Assembly: GCF_020740795.1 (NCBI RefSeq)
Contig: NC_067290.1
Span: 14,924,001-14,988,000 of the forward strand
Direction: 5' to 3'
Source of the DNA: Apus apus
Taxonomy: Eukaryota; Chordata; Aves; Apodiformes; Apodidae
DNA length: 64,000 bases
A program made the translations under genes and the position numbers. The first letter of the stretch is position 1; every line of letters starts with the position of its first letter. Below the pieces are notes generated by a model that saw nothing but the letters and a program-made list of their open reading frames with translations, was not told where the DNA came from and made no database searches. Shown here piece by piece: positions 1 to 13,130 of this stretch.

Positions 1-3000
1 ATTGCTAGTAAACAAGGGAGGACAGAGCAGAAACCAAGAAAAAGTAGGTACAACTCAGGAGATGCTGTGCCTTGCATTTAGTTGTATGGGGTTTGAAACA
101 TTAAAATGCTAATTACAGGGCACAAGGTGTTGGGGAAACCCCTCCAGTACAACAGGCTCTGCAGGGTGGATATTGGGCAGTGGCTGCAGGGCTCCAGGTG
201 GGATGCAGCCAGTGGATACCAGGGAAGCATCAGGAAAGGGGCGGTTCCTGGTGACACTAATACTTGAGTGCCTGAACAAGCAGTCATGTGCATGACTAAG
301 GAGTCTCACATGCTGCATTGCCTCAGGATTACAAGACTAAAAAGAAACCCTTACTGCTAATAAAGAAGAAGTGAGATCAACACTAATCCTCATATAGGGG
401 CAGCTTAAATAAAATAATTTGCTGTGATTACAGGTGTTGTGATGAACAAAAGATTAGCTCACACATGAAGAACAGAGTGGAAATCACACTGAAAAGCAAA
501 GAGAAAAGCTAGCTATCTTGCTTTATGGCTGTAGATTGATAGTAAACCCTCAATGAGTCCACAGACTGAGAAAGAAAATGTAGGTTTTATCAGCATTAAT
601 ATGAAAATTGCACAAAATCCTCTTCCCATACCTTGATAATCCACCCAGGGTCCTTCTGCCTGTTGTATAACTGCTAAAAACTGAAGTTTTTTATTACTAT
701 GTAATTGCACATATCCTTCTGCCTTCTCAAAACAAACTCCTCCTATTGCCATCCTCATCTGTGACAATAAATTTCAGGATAAACAAAGTGCAATTGTTAA
801 ATGAACAAAAAAACCCCATCGATTCATAGCCTTATTACCTACCACCATAATTCACACAGAGCCCATAATCATGGTAAAGCCTCAGGATCTTCATCAACAG
901 ACAATCTGAGGGTAAAAGCCAATAGCTGCAACTACAGGGAAAGGAGCAAGGACTGAGTAGCCCCTCACTTCTCTGTCAACAGCAATTACCTGCTGGTCTT
1001 AAAGAGATAAAAAGAGCTGAGGAGATCCCAGAACCAGCAACAAGGCTGGGGTCTCACCAGTCAGTGCTCTAAGAACAATACCTGAATCAGGTGAGGCAGG
1101 GAGGACAAGTGACAGCCATCAGCAACAACCAAGAACCCAGGTCATCAGGCAAGCTCACAGCAGCAAACCAGAGCAGAAGACAAACAAAAAACAAGCCCAC
1201 AAACCATAGCCAGCAACACCAGCAAAGACATCACCCAAAGCTAAATATCCAGGTTTGGGTTTAAATAGATCCCCTGTGCCAATGGGCAGAGGGTGTGAGT
1301 GGAAGCCCCAGGTGAGGCTGGTGAGGGCCATTAAGGTCCACCCATGACATCTGCAGCCCAATGCAGGGACAGAGTTATCACACAGGGGAAACAACCCACT
1401 TACCGAGTGTTATCAAAGTTAATTTCCCCAGGAGAAAACTTATTGTAGCATTTGAAAGGAGGCCTTGGCAGATGAGTGATGACCTATTCCTAGTCTAGAC
1501 CTATTCATGTCGGTTATGGATCGTATCACCCTCTTTGCCCTGCAGCTAATGCTGGAAAAGCAGAGCTAGCTATAGGCAAAAGCAGAGCAAACACCAGCCT
1601 CCCCCAGCTCTGTGACCTCCCTCCTCTCTTGACAGAAGGAGGTTGGGTGGCAAAAAAGTTGTTTGTGCATCCAATAAGGACAGGGCAAGAGCTATCTGCT
1701 GGAATGACATAACCCCTTGATACCTTCTCCTTGTAGCTTCCAAAGCACAGCTGGGAGCAGGGCAGTCCTGACCAACCACTGGGTTCATTTTCCACTGAGA
1801 AACGTGAGGAGGTGATTTTTTTGCCCTGTGTCCTCCTCTTGTCCTAGGGGAGTCAAATGCCTGGGAACATAGAAAGCCCATGTTGGCCAGGAAAGTGTCA
1901 GTGCCTTTTGGGGGTGGAACTTGTTGTGCTCATCTTGGTGCACCTGCTGCAGCCAGCTGGCTTGGAAGGAGGGCTTAAAAGGAGTGAGATGGAGAGAGTA
2001 AGGGAGCATGAAGATGTCTGGTTTCCTAGGCTGGGCTTAAAGACAAACAAGAATTTGGTAATGCCTTATTGTAAGGTGCTATTTTCCTCACTTCTCAGTT
2101 GCACCACAGTATGTGGTTCTACCTAAGTGGAGCAAGAAGAGAGTTACCTAACTTTAAAATGTTTTGGACCCTGTACATTTGCTAAAGGGTTTTTACAGGT
2201 AACTCAATGATGCAGTTACATGTACTGGAGCTGTGGGTTTAGCTTTGCTCTCCTTCACAAGAGCTCTGAGCGCTGCAGGTCTTTGAGGGCTCTGCAGGTG
2301 GGCTTCACTGCTGGCCTCACAGTCCTTTTAGTAGGTGGGAAAGCAGAGTGAGCCCTGCTTCAGCCAGGTTCCCTGCTGAGAGGGTGGCTAGATGCAGCTG
2401 TATGACCTTTCTAGTAAGGTGTTGCCTTGCATTAGTTCTTAAAATTGTTGGTTTTGATTGTCTAAATATACCACTGCCTCTCCTATGAGCAAAGCATCCT
2501 ATCTTGCCCCCACGCTCTCCTGCTACTCTAGATCATCACATCTTTGCTATCTCCTTTTCTGAATGGAATTTTAAACACTTCCAGCTTTCTCCAGAAGAGG
2601 TGGTGCCTTGTTTTACCTTCCTGCTGTCTTCTTCAGATGTCTGCACCCAGTTCTATCACCTAGTGTTTGAGAGTGGAGTGTTGAAAGCTGAAGAGCACTT
2701 CAAGTGAGCTGTGCTGAGTTATGCAATAGCATTACAGTAGTGTAATCCTTCACAAAGCAGCTCACCATGGGGTTAAGGAAGCAAAAGAAATGCCTGCTCT
2801 CCAAGCAGAGACATCTTGCTCTGTAACAACATTGAATTTTTACTGGACTGGACTAGTGCAGAGCTTAACATGCAGAGGAAGTGTTCCAGTCATTTTGTGC
2901 AGTGAGGATTGCCTTTAACTTGTCCTTAAGGAAACAAATTTGTTTCTGTTCACCAGTGTGTGGTTTTTAGCCCCTTCTAGCGGGGAAAGAAGGCTGCAAA

Positions 3001-5880
3001 CTGAGCATTGAGGTACAAGTGAAATCCAAGCTAATTATCAAGATGCTGGTTAAATGTTCATGAAGCTGAATCACCACACTGGCTCACAGCTCCTTGGGGT
3101 GTAGAGGGGAATTCAGACCTGCTCATTTGACTGTGAACTGCACCTTAATAGTATTCCCTCTGTTTCCATGCAGCCCATCAGAGACTTTCAGTTTCCTGAA
3201 CTCATGGACAAAGCTTAGGATGGAAGAATCCAGATGTATTCTAGTGTCAGGGCACTGAAGGTAAAGATGCGTTGTCCTCCTGGTGGGGTAAGTATTTTCC
3301 TCCTGCTCTGCAGACAGCCTTCACAGAGCCTTGTCCCCTCTGCAGGGTGAGTAGGTTTAGGAGAAGCTTCTGTAACTTTGATGGAAAGTTTTTGCAAGGG
3401 CATTTCAACTCTGTACGTGTTCTGTGGATTGCACACGTCAGAGCATTTCCTCAGAGGTACAAAGACCTTTGCAAATCCTTTCCTTGCCTCTTTAAAAAAG
3501 ACCCTGGAATGGAAAAAGGGTCCAGAGTATCTAGAGCACTGATACTACCTGGAGCATCAGTGCAGCAGAGTTATTTGATGGAAGCTTTTGTCTGGACACA
3601 AAAACAAGGCCTGATAGCTCTGTGTATGAGATCTAACTTGAAGCTCTGATCAGATCAGCTGTGAAAGGTAATACTTTGAAAGTGCCTTTTCCAACTAGCA
3701 TAAAACTTTGTAAATTGTCCTCTGCTGGACAAAAATGACATAGCCAAGTGCAGAAGTGCTCATGGTTATGAGAGAATCAATTAGGGCATGTTGATGAATA
3801 ATGCATGTGTAGCTTAGGAGGGATGGATGACATCGGTTTTATTTTTGTACTGTTAATTGAGAGTGATTCTAGGGCAGGAAAAAAAAAAAAAAGCACCATG
3901 GGAAGATGGGGAGATTCTGGTCAGAGCACCAGAGCTGGAGGCTCACCAGCAACACTTCCTGTCCATTAAGCTGTACAAACCTCAGGAAGAGGAATTGTAC
4001 TAATGTCCTCTACAGCTGCTAATCCATGTAACTGATACTGCCCAGGAACCCAATTCAGACTGTAAATGATATGAGCATTTAAAGAGCTAGAAGTTGAAGC
4101 TGTTGCCCTGAAATCTGATGGCCTTTGCTGTATTAAGATAACGTCTGCCTTGGTCTTTTGGGGCCCAGTTGTAGGACATCAGTCAGCCCTATTTATCCCT
4201 AGAGATGAGGCTCTGCTGTTTCTTGGATGTGCAGGGATCTCTAAAGGAGAGCTGGTGCTGGAGGAAGCCTGGGATCCTGGTGGGAAGTAATCTGTTGCTG
4301 CTCACATGTTCCAAAGTTCCCTGCGCACTGCTATGTAGCTGTGTCATGAGAAGACTAGGTCAAAATCAAGTGCTCTACAGGCACCTCTAAAGGGCACCTC
4401 TTTAAGGAACCAGAGCTGCCATGTATGGTGGGACGTAAGGGCTTTTATGTTTCCTTGAGGAGTATCACCTGAGCTTTCTACCCCAGTTCTGTCTGCATGG
4501 TGTAATTCCAGCCTCAGTGTTGCAAACCAGCAGTAATAACTCACACTTGCTGCTTGGTCTGAATGTTGCTGGTGGTGTGAGCTCCTGGTGGCATCTGCTT
4601 CAGTGTAGCAAGTGTGGGTGTCCAGAGGCTGGACTGTGAGGTACCTAGTGAGAAAGCATGAGTGATGTGGAGCTGTGTGATGGGACAAACACTGAAGTGG
4701 GACTGTGCAAGCAGCTCCCCTGTGCCAAACCCAGCCTGGCACATCCACAAGACAATGTGGATATCTGATTGCAAAGGTTCATTGACTTTGAAAGGTAACG
4801 GTTAGATATTTGTAGAAATTAATAATTTTCTAGGTCTGTTTTAGCTGCTTTAGTTCTTTAGCTACTTCATAGAAATCATGAGAAGGTGCTAGCTACTGGA
4901 GTGCTCACAGCAGCCCTTGTAGCAGCCATCCTTACTGAACCATGCTTGTCAGTGCTATTGTGGAGAAAATCCCTGAAACATGACATTTATTCCACATTAC
5001 AACATAACAAAAAAAAAAAAAAAGCCAAAAAGAACTCCTTACTGCTCTGCTGGGGGATCTTCTGCCTGCTATAACTTGCACTTGTTCCTTTCTGCCTCTG
5101 AGGCCTTTGCCATCATCCCTCTCTCTCTGAGCATCTCCTCTGTGTGACGGGCAGGGAAGGAAAACCTGGAATTTTGTGTCAGGTTTAAGACAAATGTCCT
5201 ATGGATGATTTGGATGTATCTAGGTGGGGAGAAGAGTGAAGGCTTTCTGTGGTTCCTCATGCCTTTGCAAAGTCCCCAGGGGCACGCTGTGAGATGGCTC
5301 CCATGGTGTCATGGTCCTTTTGCTCTGGATCAGCTCTGGCTTCTCTGAAATCCAGGAGAGCCCTGAAGGACAAAGGATTGAGTTACACTGACCATGCCCA
5401 GGCTGATGCTACATAGTCAGAGGCAGATACCAGGCTCCCACATCTATTCTTCATGCTCTGCATATTTGAGTGCGGGCCTGAAGAACCAGACAGGCACTTT
5501 TTGCTGGTCTTGCTCTTTTTCTTCCCTCTAACAAAGGGAACATCAGGCCCTGCTGCTGCACGGGGTGTGGTGTCAGCACCGGGTCCTGGCTGCCACCAGG
5601 GCTGTAGGGTGCTGGAGATGATCCATGAGCTCCCCTTCGACTTGGTGCTCGCGCCATCACATCTGAAGGGCTGCGCGCTGGTTTGTCCCCCCGTCCCCAC
5701 ACATGGAGGAGGTGAATTTAAGCGAGTCCTTAAGTGGAGGCTGTGAAAGGGCTGGGCACAGCAGGCTGAGGGGGCAGGGTGAGATCAGCTGCAGAAGGGC
5801 TTGGGTGGGCTCGGTGGAGGTGGCCCGGTAGCTGTGGGGAGGGCAGGGAGGCGGCGGGGCCAGGCTCAGGCCAGAGTAAG
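1..5880. other. Upstream flank, no recognised gene
   Basis: I see no recognisable exon, RNA gene or well-preserved repeat here. Open frames are short and encode nothing familiar. There are A-tracts at 3,879-3,892 and 5,009-5,023 that could be tails of decayed retroposed copies, but no matching bodies could be identified. The G+C content rises from about 5.5 kb towards the CpG island. If synteny with mammals holds, this is the intergenic space upstream of RAD54L2, but nothing in the sequence itself proves that. Confidence 0.5.
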
Positions 5881-5899
5881 AGACAATGGCTGTAGGTGC

Positions 5900-7300
5900 A
5901 AATGGCTCTTGTACCGGACTGGACGGAAGGGGACAGATCTCCCCCGCGAAGCCCCGCGCTGGGGCCGGGGCTGAGAGAGGCCGGTGGAACTTCACGAGAG
6001 GAGGGTTGGAAGCTCTGGCAGGACAAGGCCGGGAGCCGAGCTGCCTTGTTCCCGCCTCGGGCGGATGGTGGAGCAGAGACCCCGGGAGGCTCCGCAGCTC
6101 CATTCCCGTCTCGCAGGGGATCGGCGCAGTGACTCCCCTGGCAGCCGCCGGCACCGGCAGAAGCAGCCGAGGCTCCCTCCGGGGCGCGGGGCGGCCGCGC
6201 CGCTCCTGCCGCCGCTACCGGCCCCGGCCCTGGGGGGGCTCCCGGCCCCGCTCCCGGGCGGCGAGTGGGGCCCGCGGGACTCCGGCGGCCGGGAGAGCCC
6301 CGGCAGCTGGGAGCAGCCCGGTCCCGGGGCCAGCGGAGCCCGGGGGCCGCCGAGGGGAGCGGGAACCCCCTGCGGGCCGGGCGCCCCGTTCCCGCCGCCC
6401 CGTTTCCCGCCCTGTGGGGCCAGGGGGAACCTTTCTCCGCCCTGCGGAACCTTTGCGGCGGAGGCGCCTGTTGCTGCCCGGGGGATCCTGCGGCTGCTCC
6501 GGCGGGGGGTGGGGGGGCCGGACGCTGGTGATGCGGCCCCCGAGCGGCGGCTGAAGCGCCGAGGCCGGGACGGAGGCGGCCGCCAGCTCCCGGGGCTCGC
6601 CGCGCCCCGCCGCCCCCCGCCGAGGTGAGAGCGCGGCGGTGCCGTGCGGAGCCGCCGCCGCCACAACGGGAGCGCGCTGGGGAGGGGCGCGCCGGCGGAG
6701 GCCCGCGGCCGCCCGCCCCGCCCCGCCGGGGGTGTGCGGGGAGCAGCGTGGGGCGATGGCCGCCCGGCCCGGGGGGCTGCGGCGGTGGGCGAGCGGGCTG
6801 CGGAGAGTGTCGGGGCGGCGGGGAGATGCCCCCCCCCCCCCGAGGAGGGCATGGGGTGAACACCGAGCACCCCCAGCGAGCAGCCGGGCTGGGCAGCGCG
6901 CCGGGCTCGGGGGCCGGTTCCCGGTGCGAGGGAAGCCGGGAGCTGCGCGGCTGCCGGGCCCGGGGCTGAGCCTGGGGGTGTGGGTCGGGCTGAGGCTGTA
7001 CCCCCCGCCCGGGGCCCCGCCGGCTGCCGTGGGAGCGGGACGACCGGCGCGGGGACCGCCGAGCCCCCGGGCTCCGGGAGCGGCGGGGCAGCGCGGCTCG
7101 GCCCCCTCCGGCTCCCGCCCAGCTTCGGGCGGTGCGCGCCGCGTTTCGGGGCCTAAGCGAGGGTCTGGGTGTGGGCGGGCCCCTCGGGGGGCTGCGCCGA
7201 GCTCCTCGGGGTCCAGCCGTGCTGCAGGGAGGGAGCCGGGGCACCGGGGCGGGCACACACGGTCCCGCTGTCCCTGAGACTGTGGGACTGGCAAACAGAC
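5900..7300 (+). promoter_or_regulatory. RAD54L2: CpG-island promoter of RAD54L2 (presumed)
   Basis: This stretch is extremely G+C rich and dense in CpG, in sharp contrast to the AT-richer flanks on both sides. It is the only large CpG island in the window and lies upstream of the first coding exon on the same strand, so it is the natural candidate for the main promoter. No TATA box is evident, as expected for a housekeeping-type island. It contains long G runs (for example 6,503-6,518) and a C run near 6,830-6,840. Long minus-strand open frames across it (up to 558 codons) come from the scarcity of stop codons in GC-rich DNA. The transcription start cannot be fixed from sequence alone. Confidence 0.75.
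6500..6624 (+). other. RAD54L2: Candidate non-coding exon 1 of RAD54L2 (5' end unknown)
   Basis: A good splice donor, CGAG followed by GTGAGAG, sits at 6,624/6,625 in the middle of the CpG island. It could close a 5' UTR exon that joins the acceptor before 29,732. The left boundary given is arbitrary because no start site can be read. Another donor-like site is at about 7,339 (TTGGTGAGC). The existence of at least one upstream untranslated exon is inferred from the intron acceptor at 29,731, not seen directly. Confidence 0.4.
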
Positions 7301-8556
7301 GCGCCGAGTGATGGGATGGTGGTGTCTGTGTGGGACTTGGTGAGCTTCGGAGGCAGAAGGCTCGATGTGCTGACCTGCTGTCTCTTCTCGCTTGATCCTG
7401 CCGCACTGCTTTAAAACTTGCTCCCTCCGTGGAATAGTTTATGGGTTACTTCTGGTGGTGGTTACACTGGTGACTGGGCGTTTCAGTGCTCATGTTTATG
7501 AGGCGCTCGTAAACTCCATTGATTTCCCCTCCTGCCCCTTTATCGATTTGTACAACACTGGCGCTTTAAAAAGTTCTTAGTGGGTTGCTTTAGACTATAC
7601 GCAGGTGCGGGATTTTAATTGGAAAAAAAATTTTCAAAGAAAATAATGGCGCTCTTTTCCCCCTTTATTATGCCAATAAGATGCTAATGATCAGATTTGC
7701 ATGGCTTTTTAACTTTCTTAACGTTGGATATTCTTTGTGTGCTTATCCAAGCATTGTGCCTACCAAATAACTGCTTAGCCTATAGCAAATCACTGCAGAA
7801 ACTTCTGTGTTGGTTTAAGATGTTCCTGCTGCCTGGCTGGAGGTGGTAGCTCCTTTCCCTGACTGAGTGTAATGGACGTTGTGAGCACTCTCTGTCAATG
7901 CAAAATCAATTAGTTTTAAATAAACAGCCTTTGTTTTGGTAGTTCTACTCTAGGGGCAGTAGCACCCTGCGAAGGAATGAAAACTAAGCAGCCTGCTTAG
8001 ACCGGGCAGGTGGTTCTGATGGGAGCTTTGTGGTGGTTTTATTGGTTTGCTAAGTGAGGCTTTTTTCCCTTGTTGTGAAGTTGTACATCCTGAATATACA
8101 TGGCAAATAGAGTAGCTTCTTATCCTGCCACCTAATCAGCATCAGAATACAGGGGTTGTTCATTAACGGTGGGTGCTGAATGTGAAATTTCCAAGAAAAA
8201 GGCAGTTGCTGCTTTAGGGAGGAGCTGTTGTGGATGTATATTTTCTAGGTTAACATCACCTGAGAGGAGTACCACACTCTCCTCTTCTAAAAAAAAAGCT
8301 GAGTGTTTATCCACTGAGTTCTACTTGTATGAGGTAACTTCTGCATCCCTAAAATCTCTTGAAATTCCAATTTTGGTATTCAAGTGTATTGCAGATCCTG
8401 GACTGGAATGTCATGTGCTCTTTTGAGAAAGAACCAAACAAGATGTTTTCTGTCTCATCTCAATAGTGGTTGCATTTTAGTGGATATTTGAGAGGTATAG
8501 TCTGGCATAGAAAATTGTACCAGGCCATTATAGTGCTCTCTGGGATCCAAGTTTGT

Positions 8557-9120
8557 GTCACAGAATAATTCAGGTTGGAAAAGGTCTCAGGAGATGTCTA
8601 GTCCAGGCTGTTACTCAGAGTGGGATCAACACCAAGTGCACACTAGGGCTTTATTCATTGAGGTCTTAGACCATCCAAAGATAAAGATTAATCAGTCATA
8701 TGTTCTTGTTCAGTGCTTGACAATGTTCACAGGAAAAAGCCTTTTCTTTATGTTAGGTCAGAACCTCCTTTGTTGCAGTTTGTATCTCATTTCCTCCTGC
8801 CTCACCCCTCTGTGCTCAACCTTCCACCTTGCTAACCTCCAGGGCTGGGCAGCCTCAGCTCTTGCAGCCTCTCTTCATGCAGCAAGTGAAGCGTCTTGGT
8901 AGCCACTCAACTCATTCTGGTTTATCTGTGCCTTTGTGGTACTGGTGCCCAAAACTGGACGTGGTGTTTCAGGTGGGTCTGAATAGCATTCAGTGAGAGG
9001 GAATTATGAGCTTGTGTGGTCAGCAGGCTGTACTCCTGCTGATACAGCCCAGTGTGCTGTTAGCTCACACCACTGCCAGGGTGCACTGCTGGCTCATTAT
9101 TAGCCTGCTGTCCACCATGC
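8557..9120 (-). mobile_element. CR1 LINE fragment, 5'-truncated
   Basis: The plus-strand text begins with CACAGAATAATTCAGGTTGG, the reverse complement of the typical CR1 3' end. It continues with the usual reversed CR1 landmarks, such as GGGCAGCCTCAGCTCTTGCAGCCTCTC-like sequence, a 'gtgcccaaaactgga' segment and a 'tgctgttagc..cac' segment. The copy is diverged and has no intact reading frame. Like most avian CR1 copies it keeps only the 3' part of the element. Boundaries are approximate to about 20 bases. Confidence 0.8.
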
Positions 9121-12100
9121 CTTAGGTTTTGTGTTTGAGTGTGCATATACATGGGTGTGCATATATGGATTTGTACACCCACACACACAGCTGTTGGCTC
9201 TCATCCCCCTGCCATGCATCTCTGGAAAGAGCCTCATTACCGTGCATGTGTGCACATACATGACACACGGCCACATGCTTCAAATTACACCTTCTGCATG
9301 TTGAGCAGCAGTTTTTCTATCCTTCCCCCACATTCCAGTTGTCACCAGTGGTGGCTTTTGACTACCTGGCCTTTCCTAACTCTTCTGCTCTCACCCATCC
9401 CCTGCCTGGCTGTGCCTCCCAGCCCCTGCGCCCTGTCACTTTGTTTCTCAAAAATTGCATTGTTTCAAATACCTCTTTGAGTTGTATCGGATTACTGGGT
9501 TAAGAAGGGAGTGGCAGGGGAGTGACATTTCTCCCGTGAGGATTGAATTGAATCTCATTTGATCAAATAAAAATCCAGACATTAATAGCGTAGGAAGCGT
9601 GTTTTGTTGCTTGTATTTGTGAGTTAAATGAAACATTTAGATGTAATATTTTAAAGAATGCAGTTAGTTGCAGTGTGATTACACTCATGTCACTTCTTTG
9701 AATTTGTTTCCTTCATGTGGTTAGAAGTTTTTGGGAGATAATACCCTGTAGGATAAATATCCTCTGCTGACAAAGTTTCCTAGTTTAAACTTAATTCTGG
9801 AGAACTTAGTGTCTATGTTAAGTACTGTTTGATATTCCTAGATACTTGGCACAAATATAATTTTGAGATGTGTGCTTTATGTTTACACAAAATAATCTCT
9901 ATATAGTATTTTTTTTTTTATTCTCAAGTATGTTAAGTTGATTACAGCTGGGTTTGTTTCAGAGAATGCTTATTGCAAGCTAAGGATTTGTTGTGTTTAA
10001 GCAAAATTTGTAGCTACATAAAACCAAAATAATTTATAGAGCTGCAGTTTTTCTCCTGCCCCCCCAGTCAGTGTTTATTAAGTATTTGCATCAACACAGA
10101 AGAAGTAGAAATCAATATTTAGGTTCAGACTTGTAGAACAGCATTTGTAGAATCTGGTATTTTGTTAATTTGAAATAATGAATGAAAATTTCATTTCTTA
10201 TTCACTTTTAGAAACCTTTAGTGTCTAGGGTTTTATGCTTAATAAGAAACTGAATTGTGAAGATGAAGGGGAATGATAAAGAAACACTTTGTTATTTGAG
10301 AAATGGGCAGAATTAGTTGATAAAATCAAGTATCATAACATACTGTGAGAAGGAAGAAGGTGAAATTACAGGTAGCCGTGGAAGGGGAAAATTATTGAAC
10401 AGGCACCTTTAGAAACTGGTCGGACTTCTGAGAATATGGTGGTGGGATTTTTGTTTTGTTTAAGTCATTGTTCCAGTCAGCTGATGACTTCTCATTCAGA
10501 GTAATACCCAGAAAGTTACCAATCATTATTAGCAAACACTAGTTTTGCTAACAAAATTAGTATATCTTAAGGTGAAACAAGTTTCTGGGGGAAAAAAATA
10601 GGTACGAAAGTATATATGTTGCTTTCAACTTATAAGACTTAACAAGAATTGTTGCTTTGAAAAACACCTGAAGGTATAGAAAATAGGCTTTTGGAAATTC
10701 TTGAAGGTCAGATGTGCCATTGACTCAATTTTATGTCTGAAGTGGAATAGCAGGATGTCAGTTTAGTCCTGCAAGCGAGACTGATTTGGTGCTTTTGTAA
10801 TCTTGGAGCAGGTGTGATAATTTAAATCTTATCCTTGCTCAGCGGTAGTGCTAGAGTTGGGGTCAGTCTGACACCTCCAAACATATTGTGGCATTTGGGA
10901 GGTATCTAGAACTCACTTAAGGGGAAAAAAAAAAAAAAAGTTACATCACTGAAATTCAATAACAGCATTTTCAGCATGCTCTAAAATGTGTAAGTAGAGG
11001 CAGTGATTTGAAGCACTCTGTGGTGGCCTGTCAGCTTGTCCCAAAGCTGCTGTTCTGCTGGTGTATCCACAAATTTGATTGCAGAAACAAAGGAAGAATG
11101 AACCAATGGAGGTATTAGTGAGACCTGATTATTCACACATCAGAAAAGGCATAAAGGCTGGTACCTGTCCAGAGGAAGGATTGATTCTGTGCTCGAGAGA
11201 AGTGCTGAATAACTTAATGGCTGAAGATATCAGCCAAGGGTGCAGAAATCTTAAGGGGCAGACTTTTAGCCAGTTTGTTCCAAAGGAGGCTGAAGAAATG
11301 TGAGATGTTATCAGCACGGCTTGTGGTATAAACATGGAGCACAGCATTCAAACCTTGTGAGCAGTGCCCTCTGCTACTGTCCTACGTTCTAGGAGGAGTG
11401 TTTGAGCCGTGAAGTACAGTTACACGTAGCTTCTTGAGCACCTGTTTGGTGAGATGAACCAGCTTCTTGCTGATAGGACTTGATGTGACACTGTCCTCCT
11501 CTACATGTGGTGGTACTGGTAGAAGTCTTAGGAGATACAATACACTGGCACAAAACACTTTCTACTGCTATAACTGATTCTAGCCAGGGATTAAGCATAT
11601 TAACAGAAGCTCTCTTGTGACACTGTAATTGATGCTACACTGGTGGACTTTTGCTGGCAAAGAAGTAGAAAATCAAAGCTGGAAAAGCTCAATATGCCCA
11701 CATACTTTCTTGTGTTACAGATACATCAAAATTTATACTGAACGAGAGGACTTTGATCCAGGCTTAAGGTGCAAAACAATGCGCTTTACATAACAAGAGA
11801 GCCTTAGGAAAGGCACTAAACTTATAGAAGCAATTAAAGAGGTTTTGTAGTGATTTGGCAGATGACAGACAGATAACTTTACTCTGGCATTCTCTGTGGA
11901 AAGCTAGCTTGATCTAATTAACAAAGAGCAGGAGCTCCACAAGGGCAGAATTGATTAACAGACACTACAGTCTGTTACTTAGCCAGTATGGGTGGCCAGG
12001 TATGAAGAGTTTGTAGGGCAAGGGCAGTATGGGAAAGAACTGAAACATGGTGGAGGTAATAGAATCATGACTTGTGTCTTCTTCTCTTGGCAATGAAAAT

Positions 12101-12779
12101 TTTTACCTAACGTTTTACTTGCAAATAAAGCTGTTCTGGCCCATCAGAGCCCAGGAAATAACGTTTTAGAGAAATGGTAATTCATCAGAGATTTTTCTGC
12201 AGTCTCTGAGAAACTCAATCTTATCCAGGATTTCGGCATCAATTAAGTATGGGTTGTATTTGGAGTTGTTGAATTCAGAATAAAGAAGTGCTTTACAGTT
12301 CATCCATTTCAGGGAAGTGCTGTAGTTGTGTGTTGCACCCAAAGGCAAATACACCAACCAACCAAACACAAAAAAATCTAAGAACCTGACAAAGAGGGAT
12401 AATGGGGTGGAGGTGCTCGTGCAGCCGGTTGACTCAACATGGAAAGTGGAATGCTGCTTAAAAAGGAGTTGACTGGGGAGGGCTGGTGGTAGGATTTACT
12501 CAAAATTAGTGAAATAAAGGAAACTGCTACATAGTTGGTGACTGTCAATGCTCTGGAAGATCAACAAATTGTAATTAAAACTCCTGGATCAAACATATAC
12601 TTACATAGTGGATTTGTGTGATAATTATATTCCCATTCCTCTTTCAATGCTAATCAATAAGGATATTGTTGCAAAGTGAATCTTGTTCAACTGGTACAAT
12701 TTCATGTGTGGTCAGTGAGTCAAAACCTAGATTAAAAATAGGATGTGGGGAAAATAATATGAATGGAGGATTTTTCAGG

Positions 12780-13130
12780 GATTTGTAGTAGTCTAGTGCT
12801 TTGTAGTATTTTGATCAGTGGCCTGGAAGAAAACATGGAATTAGAGCTGATCAAATTTGTGAATTATGTAAAGGTTGCATGCGCTGAGTGGTGAAGCATG
12901 AAGAAGGAGTGACAGCTGTACAGTGGCCTCTGAATTGTTTGGGTAACTGGGTCTAATATGGCCAAATGGGTTTGTATAGAGCTGGAGCACAAGGTTATAC
13001 ATGTTGTGGGAAAGACTGGAGGCTGTGGGTCTAGAATAAAGAATCCTGCTTCCAGGAACCAGTGACCTTGGAAAGGATGGCAGGAGTGGAGCAGATCTGT
13101 GACAGTCCTTAGAGTAGCACTGTGATATGA
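12780..13130 (+). mobile_element. Ancient L3/CR1-like LINE fossil
   Basis: Several landmarks of the reverse-transcriptase C-terminal region of L3/CR1-type LINEs appear in order. They are a 'gatcagtggcctggaagaaaa' segment, a 'gaattgtttgggtaactggg' segment, 'caaggttatacatgttgtggg', and 'caggaaccagtgaccttgg'. They are heavily diverged and the frame is broken by stops, so this is an old, dead copy. Sequence between about 11,740 and 12,120, with a 'gatctaattaacaaagagcaggagct' segment, may belong to the same or a related insertion but is weaker. Confidence 0.5.

Noticed and set aside
3272..3649. A 125-codon plus-strand open frame upstream of the CpG island
   Set aside because: It has no recognisable domain and no conserved start context, and its length is unremarkable for random sequence. 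A real exon could not be supported.
5730..7406. A 558-codon minus-strand open frame and many other Pro/Arg/Gly-rich open frames on both strands
   Set aside because: They lie in the CpG island, where GC-rich DNA lacks stop codons. The composition is pure low-complexity Pro/Arg/Ala/Gly and no domain is visible.
11079..11303. A 74-codon plus-strand open frame with fairly protein-like composition
   Set aside because: No family is recognised, no splice context supports it, and the region borders old LINE sequence. It could be a repeat relic, but I could not assign it.
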